A DNA stretch of 8,415 bases from the NCBI GenBank assembly GCA_041588495.1, contig JBFGWM010000122.1, forward strand, positions 1 through 8,415, read 5' to 3'. Below, one piece after another: positions 1 to 6,154 of the stretch. The position numbers were made by a program, and so were the translations under genes. Below the pieces are notes generated by a model. The model was not told the origin of the DNA, made no database searches, and worked only from the letters and a program-made list of their open reading frames with translations. The first letter of the stretch is position 1. Each line of letters begins with the position of its first letter. The DNA comes from JBFGWM01 sp041588495 (GTDB lineage Bacteria > Pseudomonadota > Gammaproteobacteria > Pseudomonadales > JBFGWM01).

Positions 1-165
1 GCCGAACTCGGTCGCCTGCTGGCTTTCCTGGGCGAGAAGGAAGAGAGCAACGAGTGCTTCCGTCGCGGACTCGAGAAGATGGCCGGCAGCCTCATTGACC
101 TGTCGCTCCCCGAGGGCGAGTACCGCGCCGCAGCGCCGGTCAGCGCGGAGTTCGTCGAACTCTGA
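1..165 (+). CDS. hemY: C-terminal fragment of a TPR protein, probably HemY (partial, 5' end outside window)
   Basis: Frame 1 is open from the left edge to the TGA at 163-165, giving the last 54 residues of a protein. The first 25 or so residues (AELGRLLAFLGEKEES, then CFRRGLEK) match a C-terminal tetratricopeptide repeat: two short amphipathic helices with the usual small/large residue spacing. HemY proteins of gammaproteobacteria end in such a repeat followed by a short unstructured tail, as here (SLPEGEYRAA). HemY is an inner-membrane, periplasmically oriented TPR protein encoded with hemC/hemD/hemX and associated with late protoporphyrin synthesis. Only the tail is visible, so the name rests on family resemblance of one repeat. 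Another TPR protein (for example an LapB-like one, which would also fit the LPS surroundings) cannot be excluded. It converges on the acyltransferase gene with a 30 bp gap. Confidence 0.55.
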   Translation, partial: AELGRLLAFLGEKEESNECFRRGLEKMAGSLIDLSLPEGEYRAAAPVSAEFVEL

Positions 166-195
166 TCGGTTTGTGCCGCCCGCGGTTGCGGCGGT
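166..195. terminator. Short hairpin between convergent genes, possible weak bidirectional terminator
   Basis: The 30 bp gap between the two convergent stop codons contains GCCGC (175-179) and GCGGC (188-192), which can pair with an 8-nt loop. The stem is only 5 bp and no T-run follows on either strand, so this is a weak candidate. Its position between convergent stops is the main support. Confidence 0.25.
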
Positions 196-1782
196 TCACC
201 GTTCCAGGTGTGACTTCACGTAGCGGGTGATGATATCTGCGCCGAAACCCGTGATTCCGCAGGCATCGATGTATTCCCGTGTAAACCGTTCCGGCCCGTA
301 GGCGTCGATCACGGCGCGATCATCCTTTGAATTGAGCAGGTGCAGGATGTTCCGTGCGCGCCGGAACGCGTGTAACGGTCCGCCCTTGAGATCGAGATCG
401 GATATATCGATCAGGGCGAAGGAATCGTCCGGCTGTACCAGCACGTTGCCGAGGTGGATGGCGCGGAACATGACTCCGTGGTCGTGGAGGCGTCCCAAAT
501 AGGCCGGCATGCGTTCCATCAGTTCCGTGCGTCCGGCCTCCACCAGGTCACGGAGTTCGTCCCCGGGCAGGGCCGGGTACATGATCACATCCACGCTCTC
601 GTCGCTGCAGCGGTAGACCTTGTCGCACTTGACCGCGGCAATGCCCAGTGCCTGCAGCCCGATCGAGTTGCGCACGAAGGCTTCCGACTGTGGAAACAGC
701 CGGTTCGAGCTGATCAGCTTGCGCTGGCGGAAGAACTTGATGATGCGGCCGTCGTCGCTGAGGATCACCTTGGGCAGCTCGCGGTCCCCGACCAGTACCC
801 GGCCAGGGGTCTCGCGCAGCGCATGGTAGCGGTCCGAACGGATTTTTTTCACGATTTTCTGCCGGTAGGGTCGCAGTTCGCCCGGAGGACGGGTCTTGAA
901 GCGACGGTGCAGCCACATGTACTGGTCGGGGTGGGTGCGGATCTCCTGTTCCAGCCAGCGGTTGACGCGGGTGGCGTCCTCGACCTCGTCGCCGGTCGGG
1001 AAGTTCTCCAGGGCAGGGTGGATGCGCAGGATGTAACCGCTGCCGTCCTCCTTGCGAAAATGGCTGAACGGCACCACCGGCGCGCCGCTCATCTGCGCGA
1101 AGCGGGTGGTGCCGGTGATGGTCGCCGCGGAGATACCGAACAGGGGCGCGAAAACCGAGTGCTTGGCGCCGTAGTCCTGGTCCGGCGCATACCAGACGGC
1201 GCGGTTCTTCTTCAGGCTGCGCAGCACGCCACGCACTTCCTTGCGCTCGAATGCCGCGCCGTAGAGTTTTTCGCGGCCGCGCTTCATGACCGCGTCGAAC
1301 AGCGGGTTCTTGTGACGCCGGTACATGACGTCGATGTCCTGGTAAAGGGACAGCAGCGCACCGCCGAGATCCAGGGTGGTGAAATGGGCGCCCAGCAGGA
1401 TCGCTCCCTTGCCCTGCTCCAGGGCTTTGTCGAGATTCTCGCGCCCCTGCAGTTCGACGCGGTCGCGCAATGCCTCCGGGCCGCGAAACCAGGCCTGGGC
1501 GGTCTCGATGAGGCCGATGCCGTTCGACATGAAGGTCTTGCACACCAACTGGCTGCGGTGCTCGGGGGACAGCTCGGGGAAGCACAGGCGGAGATTCACC
1601 GCGGTGATGTGGCGTCGGTCCCGCCCGAACAGGTACATGAGCCAGCCGATGCTGCGCCCGATGCCGAGCTGCACCGGGTAGGGCATGCGGGCGCTCAGCC
1701 AGAGGAGGCCGATTCCCGCCCACGTGGGCCAGTAGCGGGGGGAGCGGAATTCCTCGGGAGTCGGTTCGTTCTTTGCTGGCAA
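196..1782 (-). CDS. Fused lipid A late acyltransferase (LpxL/HtrB family) - LPS kinase-like (Kdo/WaaP, InaA-type) protein
   Basis: The protein has 528 residues, against about 300 for ordinary LpxL. Residues 1-305 are a complete late acyltransferase: RYWPTW near the N-terminus, a hydrophobic stretch around 22-52, the catalytic H-x4-D at H133/D138 (GAHFTTLD), APDQDYG at 199-205, and YMWLHRRFKTRPPG at 288-301. This family moves an acyl chain from acyl-ACP to Kdo2-lipid IVA at the cytoplasmic face of the inner membrane. Residues about 325-528 resemble the LPS kinase/InaA ('toluene tolerance') fold: candidate ATP lysine K349, helix-C glutamate E367, N446 and a DFG-like D459 (LIDISDLD). The loop normally reading HRD reads FRA (439-441), so phosphotransfer is uncertain. 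The start is TTG: the same frame has a TAG six codons upstream, no ATG occurs before M33, and the LpxL N-terminus begins just after the TTG. The gene is divergent from hldE. The acyltransferase call is firm; acyl preference (lauroyl or other) and kinase substrate are not determined. Confidence 0.88.
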   Translation of the reverse strand: MPAKNEPTPEEFRSPRYWPTWAGIGLLWLSARMPYPVQLGIGRSIGWLMYLFGRDRRHITAVNLRLCFPELSPEHRSQLVCKTFMSNGIGLIETAQAWFRGPEALRDRVELQGRENLDKALEQGKGAILLGAHFTTLDLGGALLSLYQDIDVMYRRHKNPLFDAVMKRGREKLYGAAFERKEVRGVLRSLKKNRAVWYAPDQDYGAKHSVFAPLFGISAATITGTTRFAQMSGAPVVPFSHFRKEDGSGYILRIHPALENFPTGDEVEDATRVNRWLEQEIRTHPDQYMWLHRRFKTRPPGELRPYRQKIVKKIRSDRYHALRETPGRVLVGDRELPKVILSDDGRIIKFFRQRKLISSNRLFPQSEAFVRNSIGLQALGIAAVKCDKVYRCSDESVDVIMYPALPGDELRDLVEAGRTELMERMPAYLGRLHDHGVMFRAIHLGNVLVQPDDSFALIDISDLDLKGGPLHAFRRARNILHLLNSKDDRAVIDAYGPERFTREYIDACGITGFGADIITRYVKSHLER

Positions 1783-1792
1783 GCTGGTTGAA

Positions 1793-1796
1793 TCCT
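1793..1796 (-). promoter_or_regulatory. Ribosome binding site (AGGA) for the TTG start of the acyltransferase-kinase gene
   Basis: Read on the minus strand, AGGA lies 10 nt before the TTG at 1782-1780. The site is weak but is the only Shine-Dalgarno-like element between the in-frame TAG and the first conserved LpxL residues. Together with the TTG codon it predicts modest translation. Confidence 0.4.
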
Positions 1797-1833
1797 ATAC
1801 TTCCGGTTTCCAGGCGCCGGATGTGCGGTGCGC

Positions 1834-1850
1834 CGATGGGTCGTCCATCG
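1834..1850. repeat. Inverted repeat in the divergent lpxL-type/hldE intergenic region
   Basis: CGATGG (1834-1839) and CCATCG (1845-1850) form a perfect 6-bp inverted repeat around a 5-nt spacer (GTCGT). It sits about 50 bp upstream of the acyltransferase start and about 85 bp upstream of the hldE start, just before a TTGACT hexamer. It could be an operator or a leader hairpin. Chance occurrence in GC-rich DNA is quite possible. Confidence 0.3.
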
Positions 1851-1858
1851 CCCCGCGG

Positions 1859-1864
1859 TTGACT
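1859..1864 (+). promoter_or_regulatory. Candidate -35 hexamer (TTGACT) for hldE
   Basis: TTGACT matches the sigma-70 -35 consensus TTGACA at five of six positions and lies 72 bp before the hldE ATG. No convincing -10 hexamer occurs at 16-18 bp spacing: the sequence there is the GC-rich GCGATTCG. It may be one half of an activator-dependent promoter or a chance match. Confidence 0.3.
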
Positions 1865-1935
1865 ATGGTTTCTGAATACGGCGATTCGCGTCGCAACAGG
1901 TAACAGGATAGAACCAAAGAAGGTTGGCTGCGATC

Positions 1936-3378
1936 ATGAAGCTGAGTATGCCGAGATTTGACGAGGGGCACGTCCTGGTGGCCGGCGACGTGATGCTGGA
2001 TCGTTACTGGCACGGGTCCACGTCGAGAATTTCCCCCGAGGCGCCGGTGCCGGTGGTCAAGGTGGACCACATCGAGGACCGTCCCGGCGGCGCGGGCAAC
2101 GTCGCGCTCAACATCGCGGCCCTGGGCGCCGCGGCGACCCTGGTCGCCGTGACCGGCCAGGACGAGGCCTCCGGTGTGCTCGAGACCCGCCTGTCCGCGG
2201 CGGGCATTCATTGTCGCTTCCAGCACGTGCGCGACCTGCCCACCATCACCAAGCTGCGCGTCATCAGCCGGCACCAGCAACTCATCCGCCTCGACTTCGA
2301 GGAAGCCTTCGCCGACACCGACGAGGTCAGTTTCACCAGCAAGTTCCGTGAGCGCCTGGACTCGGCGCGGGTGGTGATCCTGTCCGACTATGGCAAGGGC
2401 GCACTGCGCAATCACCAGGAACTGATCCGCCTGGCGCGCGAGGCCGGCGCCAAGGTGTTGTGTGATCCGAAGGGCACCGATTTCACGATCTACCGGGGGG
2501 CGACCCTGATCACCCCGAACCTGCACGAGTTCGAGGCCGTGGTTGGCGCCTGCAAGGATGAACACGTGCTGGTCGAGAAAGGTCAGAAGCTGCGCGAGGA
2601 TCTTGAGCTCGAGGCTCTGTTGATCACCCGCGGCGAGCACGGCATGACACTGCTGCGCGGCGACCACCCGGAACTGCACCTGCCGGCGCGGGCCCGCGAG
2701 GTGTTCGATGTCACCGGCGCGGGCGATACCGTGATCGCGGTGCTGGCCGCAGCGCTCGCCGCCGGAGAGGATCTGCCTCACTCTGTCGGGCTGGCCAACG
2801 TCGCCGCCGGCATCGTGGTCGGCCAACTCGGTACCGCGGCGATATCGGCCCCCGAGTTGCGTCGCGCGATCTCCGTGGAGGCGGGTTCCGAGCGCGGGGT
2901 CATGACCGAGGAACAACTGGAGATCGCGGTCAGCGACGCCCGCGAACACGGCGAGAAGATCGTTTTCACCAACGGCTGCTTCGACATCATCCATGCCGGT
3001 CACGTCGGTTACCTGGAGCAGGCCCGGGACCAGGGCGATCGCCTGATCGTCGCGGTCAACAGCGACGAGTCGGTGACCAGGCTCAAGGGGCCCGGCCGGC
3101 CCATCAACCCGGTCGAGCGGCGCATGGCGGTGCTGGCCGGATTGGAAGCCGTCGACTGGGTGGTGCCGTTCAGCGAGGACACCCCGGAACGCCTGCTGGA
3201 GAAGCTGCGCCCCGACATCCTGGTCAAGGGTGGCGATTACGCCAGCGTCGATGAGGTCGTGGGCGCGCCCATCGTGCAGGGCTATGGCGGCGAGGTCCGG
3301 GTTCTCAGCGCGTTCGACAACTTGTCGACGACCGCCATCGTGGACAAGATCCGCGACGGGAAGAAAGACAAGGACTGA
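1936..3378 (+). CDS. hldE: HldE: bifunctional heptose-7-phosphate kinase / heptose-1-phosphate adenylyltransferase
   Basis: HldE (RfaE) is a cytosolic enzyme that phosphorylates D-glycero-beta-D-manno-heptose 7-phosphate at C1 and later adenylylates the heptose 1-phosphate, yielding the ADP-heptose precursor of the LPS inner core. Residues 1 to about 318 are a PfkB-type sugar kinase: GDVMLDRYW near the N-terminus, ISPEAPVPVVKV, GGAGN at 51-55, and FDVTGAGD at 257-264 with D264 as catalytic base. Residues about 340-480 are the nucleotidyltransferase: FTNGCFDIIHAGH with HxGH at 353-356, LKGPGRPINP, and ILVKGGDY. At 480 residues it matches the usual length (E. coli about 477). The ATG at 1936 is chosen because MKLSMPRF aligns with the N-terminus of E. 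coli HldE; a TTG four codons earlier abuts the AGAAGG (1918-1923) with no spacing. The Shine-Dalgarno to ATG gap is 12 nt, somewhat long. It is a single-gene unit between divergent and convergent neighbours. Confidence 0.97.
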   Translation: MKLSMPRFDEGHVLVAGDVMLDRYWHGSTSRISPEAPVPVVKVDHIEDRPGGAGNVALNIAALGAAATLVAVTGQDEASGVLETRLSAAGIHCRFQHVRDLPTITKLRVISRHQQLIRLDFEEAFADTDEVSFTSKFRERLDSARVVILSDYGKGALRNHQELIRLAREAGAKVLCDPKGTDFTIYRGATLITPNLHEFEAVVGACKDEHVLVEKGQKLREDLELEALLITRGEHGMTLLRGDHPELHLPARAREVFDVTGAGDTVIAVLAAALAAGEDLPHSVGLANVAAGIVVGQLGTAAISAPELRRAISVEAGSERGVMTEEQLEIAVSDAREHGEKIVFTNGCFDIIHAGHVGYLEQARDQGDRLIVAVNSDESVTRLKGPGRPINPVERRMAVLAGLEAVDWVVPFSEDTPERLLEKLRPDILVKGGDYASVDEVVGAPIVQGYGGEVRVLSAFDNLSTTAIVDKIRDGKKDKD

Positions 3379-3380
3379 TT

Positions 3381-3399
3381 GCGCCGGCCGTACCGGCGC
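3381..3399. terminator. GC-rich hairpin between convergent hldE and the binding-protein gene, probable bidirectional terminator
   Basis: GCGCCGG (3381-3387) and CCGGCGC (3393-3399) are perfect 7-bp arms around a 5-nt loop (CCGTA), starting 2 bp after the hldE stop. A second small stem, CGCC/GGCG (3406-3409 and 3414-3417), follows. Neither strand has a clear T-run, so intrinsic termination would be inefficient. The convergent context supports a shared 3'-end structure. Confidence 0.5.
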
Positions 3400-3418
3400 C
3401 TGGCGCGCCGACTGGCGT

Positions 3419-3859
3419 TCAGGGAATGCGCAGCAGGATGCGTACCTTGCGCGCGGAAGGTTCCGATTTGTCCGACACGTACCCGATGACCGTCGGGTCC
3501 GTGGTGACCATCTCCAGTACGGCCGCATCGTCGTCGACCCGCTGCGGAGGCTGTCCCCGCCCGGTGAAAATACGCTTGGCCCAGTAGGCCTGCAGCCGGG
3601 AACTGGACATCCCCGTCACCTTGTAGTGGAACTCGTGGAAGGCTGCGGTGGTCTCGCTCTGGTCCACCGGCTGGACCATGCGTCCGTCCGGGGTCAGCCG
3701 CTCCTTGCCCAGGAAAATGTCAGAAAGCTGCTGCGTGGTGGGCGCGTCGACCTGGTTCTCGGGATGCACGATGACCAGCACCTCGCCCCTCGCCGCGGAC
3801 GAGGTCAGCATCAGGCCAAAAAAGGCGAGCCGGGCGAGGGGGTGCAGGACCGTTCTCAT
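3419..3859 (-). CDS. Small secreted phosphate-type substrate-binding-like protein (PBP-like)
   Basis: This 146-residue protein has a signal peptide (hydrophobic core at about 8-20, probable cleavage near residue 25), then VLVIVHPENQ, LSDIFLGKE and GRMVQPVDQSE, and ends with the conserved VIGYVSD block. This is the short PBP-like family related to PstS phosphate-binding proteins: the opening strand, the LxxIFLGK segment and the terminal GY(V) element are all recognisable. It is about half the length of true PstS. The loop that in PstS carries S-G-T phosphate ligands reads DQSETTAAF (66-74), so phosphate binding is unproven. The ATG at 3857-3859 has GGGGGA five nt upstream, overlapping the stop codon of the porin gene. 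The two are therefore cotranscribed and probably coupled. No permease or ATPase gene lies nearby, so a classical ABC uptake role is doubtful; a periplasmic partner of the porin is an inference. Confidence 0.75.
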   Translation of the reverse strand: MRTVLHPLARLAFFGLMLTSSAARGEVLVIVHPENQVDAPTTQQLSDIFLGKERLTPDGRMVQPVDQSETTAAFHEFHYKVTGMSSSRLQAYWAKRIFTGRGQPPQRVDDDAAVLEMVTTDPTVIGYVSDKSEPSARKVRILLRIP

Positions 3860-3869
3860 CGCAGTCCCC

Positions 3870-5249
3870 CTAGAACACCGTGTCGATCACGAAAGACCAC
3901 ACGTCGACATCCTTGCCCGGCGGTGCCGTGAACAGGCCCGCGGTGCCGTTGAGGTCGGCAATCCGCTGCCACTCGAACTTGAGGGCGATGCCGGGCATGT
4001 GGTCGTAGCGCAGGCCCAGGGTCCACGAACTCTGTTCGGCGTCGAGGAAGGTCGGTGCGTTGCGCAGATTGCCGACGGGTGCCGGGAAGATCCGGTTGCT
4101 TCCGTCCGTGGTATTCAGCTTGCCGAACGTGAAGTGGGGCAGGAAACGACCGAAGTGATGCCCGACCGTGGCGTAATAGGCCTCGGTGTCGATCAGCCAC
4201 TCGTCGATGTTGAAGATCGTGTACTCGCCCATGAACAGCCAGTCGCCGTCATCGTAATGCCAGCCCAGCGCCTTGAATGTGAGGTCTTCCTTACGCACCG
4301 TCAGGGTTTGACCGGCGAAGGCGTTGAGCGCAGCCTCCGCGGTGGCCAGGGAAGCGGGAAGTGTGCTGAATGACAGGTCGGCCCGGTTGTACCCCGCGAA
4401 CAGGTCGAGGTCGCGGTAATTGAGGCGCACGTTCACGCCCACCGCGTCGTCCAGGTCGACCCCGATGCTTGAGCCCGCAAGCAGGACAGTCGACGCGCGC
4501 CCGCCCCAGTAGGCCTGCAGGTTGGCGTGCCAGCCGCCACGCAGTGGCAGGTCGTAGAGCACGTCGAAGCCGTCATAGGCGGTGAACTGGCCGACCAGTC
4601 CGTACACCTCGCTGGGCGGGCGCGCCCACGGGTAGGTGTAGCCGACCTCCTGGTATTCCGAGATCATGAAGATGGGCAGGCGCAGGCGCCCGGCGCGCAG
4701 CTTGAGATCGGGACGGTGCTGGTAGCTCAGGTAGGCCCACTCGACACGGGCGTCGAACTCGTCCTCGCTGCGCGCCTCGTCGACGCCGCGGGCGACAAAC
4801 TGGCTGACGAACTGGGTCTTCTTGTTGACCCGGAAATTGGCCTGCAGGCCGAACACGCTGTCGGCGTTGAAATCCCAGTCGTCGTGAATCTGGGTATTGA
4901 GTTGCTGGCTGACGTTGCTGGTGGCGACCCCGGCGCTGGCGAAGCCGTTCAGCTGCAGGCGGCCTTCCTCCTGCCGGAACGCGCGCTGCATGGAGGTGAC
5001 CTGGCGTTCCAGGCGGGCGAGTTTCTTATCGCTGGCGGACTGTGCGGTGGGTTCGGGTGTGGCAACCGGTGCTGCCACGGTGGTTTTGCCGGCCTTGACC
5101 GCGCGCAGCTCCGCCTCGAGTGCCTCGATGCGGCGCTCGTATTCCTCGAAGCGGCGGAGAATCTCCTCCTCGGTCAGGGCCTGTGCCGCGGGCGAGAGCG
5201 CCATGGCGAGGGCCACCGGGATTGCTGTGCGGAATCGGCTGGCGGGCAT
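3870..5249 (-). CDS. Outer-membrane porin-like beta-barrel protein with N-terminal coiled coil
   Basis: The protein has 459 residues. Residues 1-24 are a signal peptide ending AAQA. Residues about 26-53 are highly charged with heptad spacing (EEILRRFEEYERRIEALEAE), followed by an Ala/Pro/Thr linker (55-72) and a second helical stretch (74-95). From residue 97 (RLQLNGFASAG) onward it alternates aromatic and polar residues in strands typical of a porin barrel, with RAGRLRLP near 190 and a C-terminal phenylalanine (DTVF), the usual outer-membrane insertion signal. The general plan (short coiled coil, then barrel) resembles DcaP-like or OprO/OprP-like porins, in which the coil lies in the periplasm and may trimerise. 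Substrate cannot be assigned. The ATG at 5247-5249 has AGGGAGG ten nt upstream. It is the first gene of a unit with the binding-like protein 10 nt downstream. Confidence 0.8.
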   Translation of the reverse strand: MPASRFRTAIPVALAMALSPAAQALTEEEILRRFEEYERRIEALEAELRAVKAGKTTVAAPVATPEPTAQSASDKKLARLERQVTSMQRAFRQEEGRLQLNGFASAGVATSNVSQQLNTQIHDDWDFNADSVFGLQANFRVNKKTQFVSQFVARGVDEARSEDEFDARVEWAYLSYQHRPDLKLRAGRLRLPIFMISEYQEVGYTYPWARPPSEVYGLVGQFTAYDGFDVLYDLPLRGGWHANLQAYWGGRASTVLLAGSSIGVDLDDAVGVNVRLNYRDLDLFAGYNRADLSFSTLPASLATAEAALNAFAGQTLTVRKEDLTFKALGWHYDDGDWLFMGEYTIFNIDEWLIDTEAYYATVGHHFGRFLPHFTFGKLNTTDGSNRIFPAPVGNLRNAPTFLDAEQSSWTLGLRYDHMPGIALKFEWQRIADLNGTAGLFTAPPGKDVDVWSFVIDTVF

Positions 5250-5291
5250 GCAGCTACCGCCTCCCTGTCAGTGGTGTGCTTCCCTGCGACG

Positions 5292-5306
5292 ACCGGCGAC
5301 GCCGGT
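5292..5306. repeat. Inverted repeat in the porin 5' leader
   Basis: ACCGGC (5292-5297) and GCCGGT (5301-5306) are perfect 6-bp arms with a 3-nt loop (GAC). The repeat lies between the proposed porin promoter and the ribosome binding site, so the mRNA would carry a stable stem-loop about 40 nt before the start codon. It could stabilise the transcript or serve as an operator; there is no T-run to make it a terminator. Confidence 0.4.
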
Positions 5307-5321
5307 TACGCGACTCATGTT

Positions 5322-5350
5322 CATATAGTAGCCGGCGGGGCTTTGCGCAA
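5322..5350 (-). promoter_or_regulatory. Candidate sigma-70 promoter of the porin/binding-protein operon
   Basis: On the minus strand, TTGCGC (5350-5345) and TATATG (5327-5322) are separated by exactly 17 bp. The -10 matches consensus at four of six positions, the -35 at three. This is the only AT-rich patch in the gap. The start codon would be about 70 nt downstream of the +1, leaving room for the leader hairpin at 5292-5306. Confidence 0.4.
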
Positions 5351-5357
5351 ACCGGCT
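5330..5357 (-). repeat. Inverted repeat at the aldo/keto reductase stop, enclosing a 10-bp palindrome
   Basis: AGCCGG (5330-5335) and CCGGCT (5352-5357) can pair, the last base lying in the reductase stop codon. The 16-nt interval contains the perfect palindrome TTTGCGCAAA (5342-5351), which covers the proposed porin -35 box. It may act as a weak 3'-end structure for the upstream pair, as an operator for the porin promoter, or both. Confidence 0.3.
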
Positions 5358-6154
5358 CAGGGTGTGTCGGAAAGGGCCTGGGCCACGCAGTTCGCGTTGT
5401 GGCGCAGGTGGTCCGGGGTGATGGTTCCGACGATGACGCTGGTGACCGCGGGATGTTCGAACACGTAGCGCATGCTGGCCAGCACGGGGTCGGCCTCGTC
5501 ACCCGCGGCGCAGGCGTGGCCACTGGCCAGCGCCTTCTTGATGAACACGCCGCAACCTTGGTGTCCCGCGAAGTCGATCACCGGGTCCTCTGCGTCATAA
5601 CCGAGGTGCCGGGTGACCATCACCACGTCGGACTGGCGTGCCGCGAGAATACCGCCGTCGACGGTCTTGGTGGACATGCCGACGGCACCGATGAGCCCTT
5701 CCTTTTTCAGTTCGTGCAGCGTGTCGAGTACGCCGTGGTGCTCGATATTATGGACATCGTTGCCATCCGAGTGCGCCAGCACGATGTCGATATGGTCTGT
5801 GCGCAGACGCCGCAGGCTGCGCTCGACGCTGGCGCGCACGTGGGTCGCGGAGAAATCGTAGCGGGATTCGCCGTCCTCGAACTCCTCGCCGACCTTGGAA
5901 CAGATCACCCAGTCGTCGCGCTGGCCCGCCAGCAAGGCGCCGAGGCGCTCCTCGCTGGTCCCGTAGGCGGGCGCGGTGTCGATCAGGTTGATCCCCAGTT
6001 CACGGGCAGTGTCGAGCAGGTTGCGCGCCTCGCGGTCATCGGGGATGCGGAACGACTCGGGGTACTTCACGCCCTGATCCCGGCCCAGCTTGACGGTACC
6101 GAGGCCGAGCGCGGATACCTCGATCCCGGTTTCCGCGATCGGGAGTCGTCTCAC
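5357..6154 (-). CDS. Aldo/keto reductase family protein
   Basis: This 265-residue protein has the AKR (alpha/beta)8 signature set. It opens with GIEVSALGLGTVKLG, then has NLIDTAPAYG with catalytic D59 and Y64, CSKVGE with K87, and IVLAHSDG with H128, completing the Asp-Tyr-Lys-His tetrad. C-terminal VTSVIVGT (238-244) is the usual cofactor-side strand. AKRs reduce aldehydes or ketones, or run the reverse, with NAD(P)H; the substrate here is unknown. It is slightly short for the family (about 280-330). The start is a GTG at 6152-6154 that overlaps the TGA of the FAD oxidoreductase gene (GTGA). It has GGAAGAAG seven nt upstream inside that gene, and the AKR N-terminal motif starts directly after it. 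The frame stays open further upstream, but that part is antisense-free overlap with the FAD gene and has no AKR content. The arrangement implies translational coupling to the FAD enzyme. Confidence 0.9.
   Translation of the reverse strand: MRRLPIAETGIEVSALGLGTVKLGRDQGVKYPESFRIPDDREARNLLDTARELGINLIDTAPAYGTSEERLGALLAGQRDDWVICSKVGEEFEDGESRYDFSATHVRASVERSLRRLRTDHIDIVLAHSDGNDVHNIEHHGVLDTLHELKKEGLIGAVGMSTKTVDGGILAARQSDVVMVTRHLGYDAEDPVIDFAGHQGCGVFIKKALASGHACAAGDEADPVLASMRYVFEHPAVTSVIVGTITPDHLRHNANCVAQALSDTP

Noticed and set aside
454..1791. Long plus-strand open frame (445 codons) opposite the acyltransferase-kinase gene
   Set aside because: It is antisense to a gene with clear LpxL motifs; its translation is a low-complexity mix of Ala, Val, His, Gln and Arg typical of shadow frames in GC-rich DNA, with no recognisable motif.
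1794..1799. TATAGG on the minus strand as a -10 box for the acyltransferase-kinase gene
   Set aside because: It is only 11 nt from the start codon, has no -35 partner at 16-18 bp, and overlaps the candidate ribosome binding site.
1924..1935. TTG four codons upstream as the hldE start
   Set aside because: It directly abuts the AGAAGG site with no spacing, and the ATG at 1936 matches the N-terminus of known HldE.
1795..3528. Minus-strand open frame of 577 codons opposite hldE
   Set aside because: hldE is unmistakable on the plus strand; the antisense product has no domain and arises from high third-position GC.
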